Shown here: positions 58,900 to 64,000 of the stretch, piece by piece
Numbering within the stretch: the stretch's first letter is position 1
Layout: each line of letters opens with the position of its first letter
NCBI GenBank assembly: GCA_020746835.1
Contig: JAGPNK010000001.1
Span: forward strand, 2,170,001 to 2,234,000
Direction: 5' to 3'
DNA: 64,000 nt
Source of the DNA: Stachybotrys elegans
Lineage: Eukaryota > Ascomycota > Sordariomycetes > Hypocreales > Stachybotryaceae
Position numbers and translations under genes: made by a program
The notes under the pieces: generated by a model
Database searches by the model: none
The model's input: the letters and a program-made list of their open reading frames with translations, nothing else
What the model was told of the DNA's origin: nothing

Positions 58900-60072
58900 T
58901 CAGTCAGACGGCGAGATGCCCGTTCTCACCCAGTCTGGGACAAATGCCTTGATCTTGAGAGTGCGCTGGCCATCCTCCCACGACACTGCGAACTCATCCT
59001 CTGGCTTGTACGTGGCAGCCGACTGCTCCCCCGGCAGGACTACGTCGGTCATGATTTCCAGGCGGCACAGCGCCAGACCAATGTTGCCCACGCCCTTGAG
59101 CCACTTGCCAGCGCTACGGCCCTTTTTATCGACTCGCCCGATGCTGGTCTCTGGGGGAACCGCTTCAGCGCCAGGCCTCAGACTTTCCGGCTCATACGCG
59201 AGGGCCTGGGGCATCGGCGCATGCTCGTCGTACACGACGCACGGGAGGATGCGCTTTCGCACAACGCCGCGATGCTTGGTGCGGATGGTGAGCTCCTGGC
59301 CGACGTAGCAGCCCTTGTGGAAGTCGATGCCATTCATCAACTCCATATTGCTCTCGAGGGGGAGAGCGCCGGGAAGAATCTCGTCTTGCCCTTCGGCGAC
59401 GCCCTTGAGGTAGCGCCTGATGGTGTACGAGTCCTCGGACGTCGGGTCTGCATCCACCTCAGGCGCCTTCTGGCTAAACTGGATGATGCGGTGGCCAATT
59501 CCCGGCGCGCGGGGATCCTGAAAGACGATCCGCGACTCGCTTGTCGCAGGCAAGCTGACCTGGGAAGACGAGCCGTCCCACGCCTGCCATACCGTCGCCT
59601 GGTCTGAATCCAGCGTCTGCAGGGACACCTTGGCCCTAAGCTTATACCGCTTCATGTACTTGGCCAAGCTGGCCTGCTGCTGCGCGTCGACCTCGATCAG
59701 GAACCCGCCCTCGGCCGAGTCGGCGCCCAGAATCGCATTGTTCGCATACGGATAGATGAAGACATCGTTGACCACGCGCCCCGTCGCGTTGAGGAACCCC
59801 GTGTAGAACGGCTCGGACCGCTTCACCCCAGCCTTTGATACAACGCTCGAGGTGATGATACCCTGCAGGAACTTGGCCGAATCAGGACCTGACACGGATA
59901 GTAGACGTCTCGAGGCCAGCGGCGCGATGCCAGACGAAGGCGGCGGCGGCGGCGGCGCTACTGCTGCGCTGGATAGCTGGCGACTCTGCAGGCGACATGT
60001 ACGGCAGAGCAGGGCCTGCGACGGGTTGTACACGAGCACGCGCTTCGGGAGAGGGCGCATGGTGCGGGTCAA
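58900..60072 (-). CDS. IBA57: IBA57/CAF17: mitochondrial Fe-S cluster assembly factor
   Basis: Folate-binding protein of the GcvT/YgfZ family that, with ISCA proteins, matures mitochondrial [4Fe-4S] enzymes such as aconitase and lipoate synthase. Single exon, 390 residues. The signature KGCYVGQE is at 253-260, with RLLSVSGPDSAKFLQGI at the N-terminal GcvT-like fold. The first about 45 residues are basic with Ser/Ala/Cys and no acidic residue, fitting a mitochondrial presequence. Met5 is an alternative start. A CCACGTGG E-box lies about 170 bp upstream, at 60240-60247; whether it is used is unknown. Confidence 0.94.
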   Translation of the reverse strand: MTRTMRPLPKRVLVYNPSQALLCRTCRLQSRQLSSAAVAPPPPPPSSGIAPLASRRLLSVSGPDSAKFLQGIITSSVVSKAGVKRSEPFYTGFLNATGRVVNDVFIYPYANNAILGADSAEGGFLIEVDAQQQASLAKYMKRYKLRAKVSLQTLDSDQATVWQAWDGSSSQVSLPATSESRIVFQDPRAPGIGHRIIQFSQKAPEVDADPTSEDSYTIRRYLKGVAEGQDEILPGALPLESNMELMNGIDFHKGCYVGQELTIRTKHRGVVRKRILPCVVYDEHAPMPQALAYEPESLRPGAEAVPPETSIGRVDKKGRSAGKWLKGVGNIGLALCRLEIMTDVVLPGEQSAATYKPEDEFAVSWEDGQRTLKIKAFVPDWVRTGISPSD

Positions 60073-63000
60073 AAGAGGGAGGGGGGGAGAGGGGTTGTCG
60101 AAGGATGACTTTTCTCTCTGTCTGTCTCTCGCTTCACGTTGCGAAGCTTGTCCGGGCCGGAGGGTCGGAGCTAAGAGACTGCCGTACAGAATGGGAAGGA
60201 CAAAAGAAAAATTGATAACCAGAACCGTTGAATGACGTTACCACGTGGCTGTGGTGGCTCGTGCACGAGGTACGCGAGAGATAGGCAAGTGTTCGGAGGC
60301 AGGAGCCTTGGCCGCGCGAGCAAACTCCGAACCGCCCGGAGCTACTAACTGCCCGCCCGCAGTTGCCTGGCAGGCCGAGGTGCGCGGTGAGTTCTGGGGA
60401 AGATGGGGGTCTCTTTTCCACGTTCCCCCCCATGGAGTTAATTCCGCAGCTCCGCTTGCCTCCATCAAGTCCGTCCGTCCGTCCGTCCTCCTCCTCCTCG
60501 ATGCCGTTAGAAGCGTGATGCTTGCTGATCTTTGATTGATAAACCAAGTACGGAGTGCTGCGGTCGGCGTAGTGCACCGTAAAGTTTCCGACCGTCTCTC
60601 CCACTGAGAAGGTAAGGAAGGAAGAAGGAAATGGGGCATGTTCCGCTATCCGTTGACACGGCTGCCGGCACTTGGCTCTACGTTCCTTATCAGTTTGCAA
60701 CGATCACGCGGTGCGCCCTCCCTTCACCGAAGCGGATCGACACGCAAGCCACTGGCAGGGAACATCCGATCCTTGGTCTTTGTGGAGGGGCGTCGTATCT
60801 ATTTTGCTTGCTGATGGAATGAGGGCTTCCGCAATATCGAGATGCCGAATCACCTGCGTAAAGCCTGAGGACTTCAGAATGTAACGCTGAAGGAAGGGGG
60901 GGGGCGGAATGCAAGCCACATGGACAGGTCACAGATGCAAAACAAGTTCTAGACGACACCCACGATGTGACGAGAGCCTCTTCTGAAGTTGTCGCGACGT
61001 GAGACGACTGTGCAAGCGAATCAACCCCATGGGCGCTCACCGAGTTCCGTGCCGTCATTTGGCAATACCGGCACGCTGGATCCGGGAATACGCTGTAAGC
61101 GATGCTAATGGTGATAAGCAGCGCGTGAGATGAGTTCATAGGTCATCAAAGAAAGGCTTAACGCCGCTCGCTAAAGCCTGAAGTCGGCTGCTGGGTAGGA
61201 CCTCCTGTTCATCAATTCATCATGTGATGGCAGAGCCAAGGGACAGAGCCAGAGAGCTAAATGAGCATAGAGGGATTCGCCGCTAGACGAGCAACCCAAT
61301 CTCCCTTGGAGATGGTCAGAAGCTCGGTTTCAAGATCAGCTGCGGCCAACCACCATGGACAAGAGATGGGATGAGGTGAGCACATGGCTCGCGACCGTAG
61401 ATAACACGCCCTCCCTTTCCCCAAAGAGCTGCCGTTGTCAAAGCACAAGTCGGAGGACGGGAAAGAGCCGCTGCTATTCTTGTTACTGTCGCGGCGCAGC
61501 CATGTCCCTCTCTCGGTGCGTTCTCGTGAGCGAGCGCCCGGGAAGGATGAAACACTTGAGCTTTGTGGTTCCTGCGCATTCCTTCTGGGTACTAAGTCAC
61601 CGCCCCTGAAGGGCCCTGAAAGAGAACGACAGTCCAGGCGGGCGGGCGGGTGCTTGAACCATCCCGAAACCCGCCAGCAATTTGGAGGACGGCGCGGCAA
61701 CAGGCGCGCACGAATGCAAGCACTCACGGATCCCTGTGCAAGAAGAGAAATCCACTTGGGCCCCCCGGGAATTGGGTTTCTCGGCAGACAAGATTTCCGA
61801 CCAAGAAAAGAGCAAACCCAACAACCTTGTTTGTTGTTGTAATCTCGCGTAAGAAACGAAGCTCTCAGACAGGAGCTTCCTTTGGGGCGGCCGTTTGGTT
61901 GGCCGGCAAGGTTAGGGCTGAGTGTTGGTGATGGATGGCTGTCCAATGAGCAGGGCCGGTCCCTGTCTCTGGCCTCGTTACACCAGGCGCCTTGCTCACG
62001 CCTGTTCTGACGGGCCCAAGCTCAGCATGCCCTTCTCTCTCCCTTCCCCCCTTCTCCACGCGAAGCCACTCGTAACTTCTGGATCGTGATAGAGCGCGCC
62101 GCCCTGCATGAAGGATGACGCCGAAGCAAAACAAGACTAGGACAAGTCCCTTTGCCTGCCGGCCGGCAAGGACCAAACTCTGAAAGGCCAACTGCCTTGC
62201 AGCCTTTCGGTGTTTTATGCGGTTCGCAGCTTGTTGCATTTCTGGGAGACAGGAGCCTCGGACCCGTGGTGGATTTGGGGGAGCGGGTTTGGACGGTAGC
62301 TGGTGAGTCGGAATCCCGTTTCTTGCACAACGTGCACATACATACCTATGTAAGATATGTATGTGCCTGGCCAGGGGAGGGGTGTAGATAACAAGACAGA
62401 TGGACACACTGCTGCCTCGGCGATCATGACCCCTGCTTACAGGGGCTTGCCCAGATGCTTGGGACGCACCCAATCTGTCGTTGGGGGAGGGGCAGTTTTG
62501 CACAAGAGATTGTCCAGCCACGGCCAATGAATCATTACCGGTCAGCCGACGAAGCCTCCTTCTCTGCATTTGGGGATTGCGTTGCATTGCGTCGTCGTCG
62601 TCGTCGCCCCCCCCCTCGTCTACAGAACATCCATGCCTCGTCCGACTACTCTCTCTCTCGTGCACACGGCAACAAGAAAGGGGATCAACTAGTTGCTGGG
62701 GGAGAAAAAGAAAAAGAAAAGAATAATAAACATCCATGTGCAGGGGCCATGCTGGTTGGCTCTAGCTCAACGTCTCACGCTCCTGCGCCTCGTTGGGCCA
62801 TTCTGTTTTGCCTGGATGCATGGTGCGTGGTGCGCTGTGGTAATGCTTGGCGGGCGGCCTGCCACGTCGTCGCTCATGTTAGCGCATGAGATTGGGCAAT
62901 TGGCCCTTTCATTGGAGGCCATCACTCTTCGAGAGGGGTACCCTTCCCTTTCGGCTTTGTGATGCGAGATGGGACAGCAGCAGCTTCGTCTGTCGCCGCC

Positions 63001-64000
63001 GTCGCCGCCAGTGGTGCAACGTCAGGGCGCAAGACATGCAGTTTCAGTGGCCGATGGCGAGGCGGACGGCTATGATGACTCGATCGAGCTTCCTTGCTTT
63101 TTTTCCTCCTTTTTTTTTCTTCTACCAAGGTGCATTGCATTACGCAAATCCAAGTCAAAAAGGCGGAGGAGGGCTGTTGTCCGCAGAATGCCACAAGCGT
63201 GTGTGCGGAGTTGTACACAACAAAAGGGAAATAATAAAGATGAAAAATGATGAGTCTAGGCAACCACTCTCCGCAAAAATCATCTGCATGCATAGTCGAG
63301 CGGTGACCTCGAAATGGCTGGCGGCATGCGTGGTGCGCTGCATGGCTCGCCGGGGGATGACTCAGGGAAAGCAAAGTGTGCCCTTGGGAAAATAAGCTCG
63401 TGATTGAACAAATTCCGGCTTCACCGCACTCTCACGCTTCGCCCTCGTACATATGGCGGTGGCCCGGAAGCCCGCGTTATCTCCATGGTCCGGCGAGAGC
63501 CTAGCACAGGCGGTGGCCGGACGGGCGTTTATGCCCGATTCCGCTCCGCCTTTTCCATTCCATCCTCCTGTGCTAGGGAGTCGCTGCTTGATTCCTAATG
63601 CATCCATAGGTCGTTTTGTTGTTTTTGGGTGGGCCGGCGTACGAATTAGTGTAAGCCGGCATCTATCTGGTGGAGGCCAGCCATGCCCGTCCGGTCGTCG
63701 ATGACAAAGATGACTCTTTGAGGGCTGACTGTGTGTTGATCAGCAAAAGAGCCCCCCATTTTGATTTACAAGCAGCAAAAGATTAAAGCAGATTGGGACG
63801 ATCATTGACAAATTACACCATGACGGAATCACTAGGAGTGCGAAATGTGACTATGATGAGATATTGTTTTTGATAGATTTGATTGATTGTATTCTGAGGA
63901 TGAAACCTGATCCTCGCTATCCAAGAGTACTGTAACTGCTGTCGACCACTCAACCCGTTGATCCTGCGAGGATCCGGGAGCGGTGACTATGCTAAACTGA
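60073..64000. other. Intergenic to window end, no gene recognised
   Basis: 3.9 kb in which no open frame looks like a conserved protein. The longest ones (for example 61865-62737 on the minus strand) are repetitive in Arg, Ser and Cys and have no domain. The first 200 bp include the IBA57 promoter. Short runs of C, T and CGT (62590-62612) occur. A gene may begin beyond 64000. Confidence 0.5.

Noticed and set aside
61865..62737. 290-residue minus-strand ORF near the window end
   Set aside because: Low-complexity composition (Asp run from a CGT repeat, Arg-rich) and no recognisable family; likely chance in GC-rich DNA.
1..64000. CRISPR arrays, 5S rRNA, U6 and other known small RNAs
   Set aside because: None of their conserved sequences or repeat patterns were found; only the three tRNAs have recognisable RNA-gene structure.

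Overview
The window is nuclear DNA of a filamentous ascomycete, most likely a Sordariomycete and probably Hypocreales. The reasons are the short introns (about 50-90 bp, CTRAC-like branch sites) in most genes, pyrimidine-rich leaders, intron-bearing tRNAs, and full-length matches to Pezizomycotina proteins (Ste12, Bud4, coronin, Sth1/Snf2). No operons, CRISPR arrays, rRNA or intact transposons are seen. About 20 protein-coding genes and 3 tRNA genes can be supported. Gene models were spliced by eye and checked for phase; for almost every gene the exon lengths sum to a multiple of three.

Layout. 1-7.4 kb: 3' half of a large-subunit catalase, an equilibrative nucleoside transporter, two intron-containing tRNA-Val(CAC) genes, a zinc-knuckle protein, and HIS6 with a CPC1/Gcn4 site upstream. 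8.9-16.7 kb: two cytoskeletal genes, bud4 (anillin-like, PH domain) and crn1 (coronin). 16.7-26.4 kb: a 9.8-kb interval with no credible gene, ending in the long leader of ste12. 26.4-34 kb: ste12, then housekeeping genes faf1 (40S biogenesis), swc5 (SWR1 complex) and wdr70. 36-41.8 kb: a small bZIP-like ORF or remnant and the chromatin remodeler STH1/SNF2. 42.5-46.9 kb: a DUF676-like serine hydrolase, PHS1 (very-long-chain fatty acid dehydratase) and an APH-fold phosphotransferase. 47.5-50.8 kb: thymine-7-hydroxylase and isoorotate decarboxylase, divergently transcribed. 51-60.1 kb: a J-domain splicing factor (cwf23-like), a DUF2235 hydrolase, an HSL-type esterase, tRNA-Leu(AAG), a rhodopsin-like seven-helix membrane protein and IBA57. 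60.1-64 kb: no gene recognised.

The most coherent functional unit is the divergent pair at 47.5-50.8 kb. Together the two enzymes convert thymine to isoorotate (5-carboxyuracil) and then to uracil, the fungal thymidine salvage route. The decarboxylase reading frame is broken by one base at a C5 homopolymer, so it is either a young pseudogene or an assembly error. Other points worth checking are an 84-bp exon of ste12 whose skipping would remove exactly one zinc finger, two candidate GC-AG introns, and the gene desert upstream of ste12. I did not find a clearly new multi-gene system.
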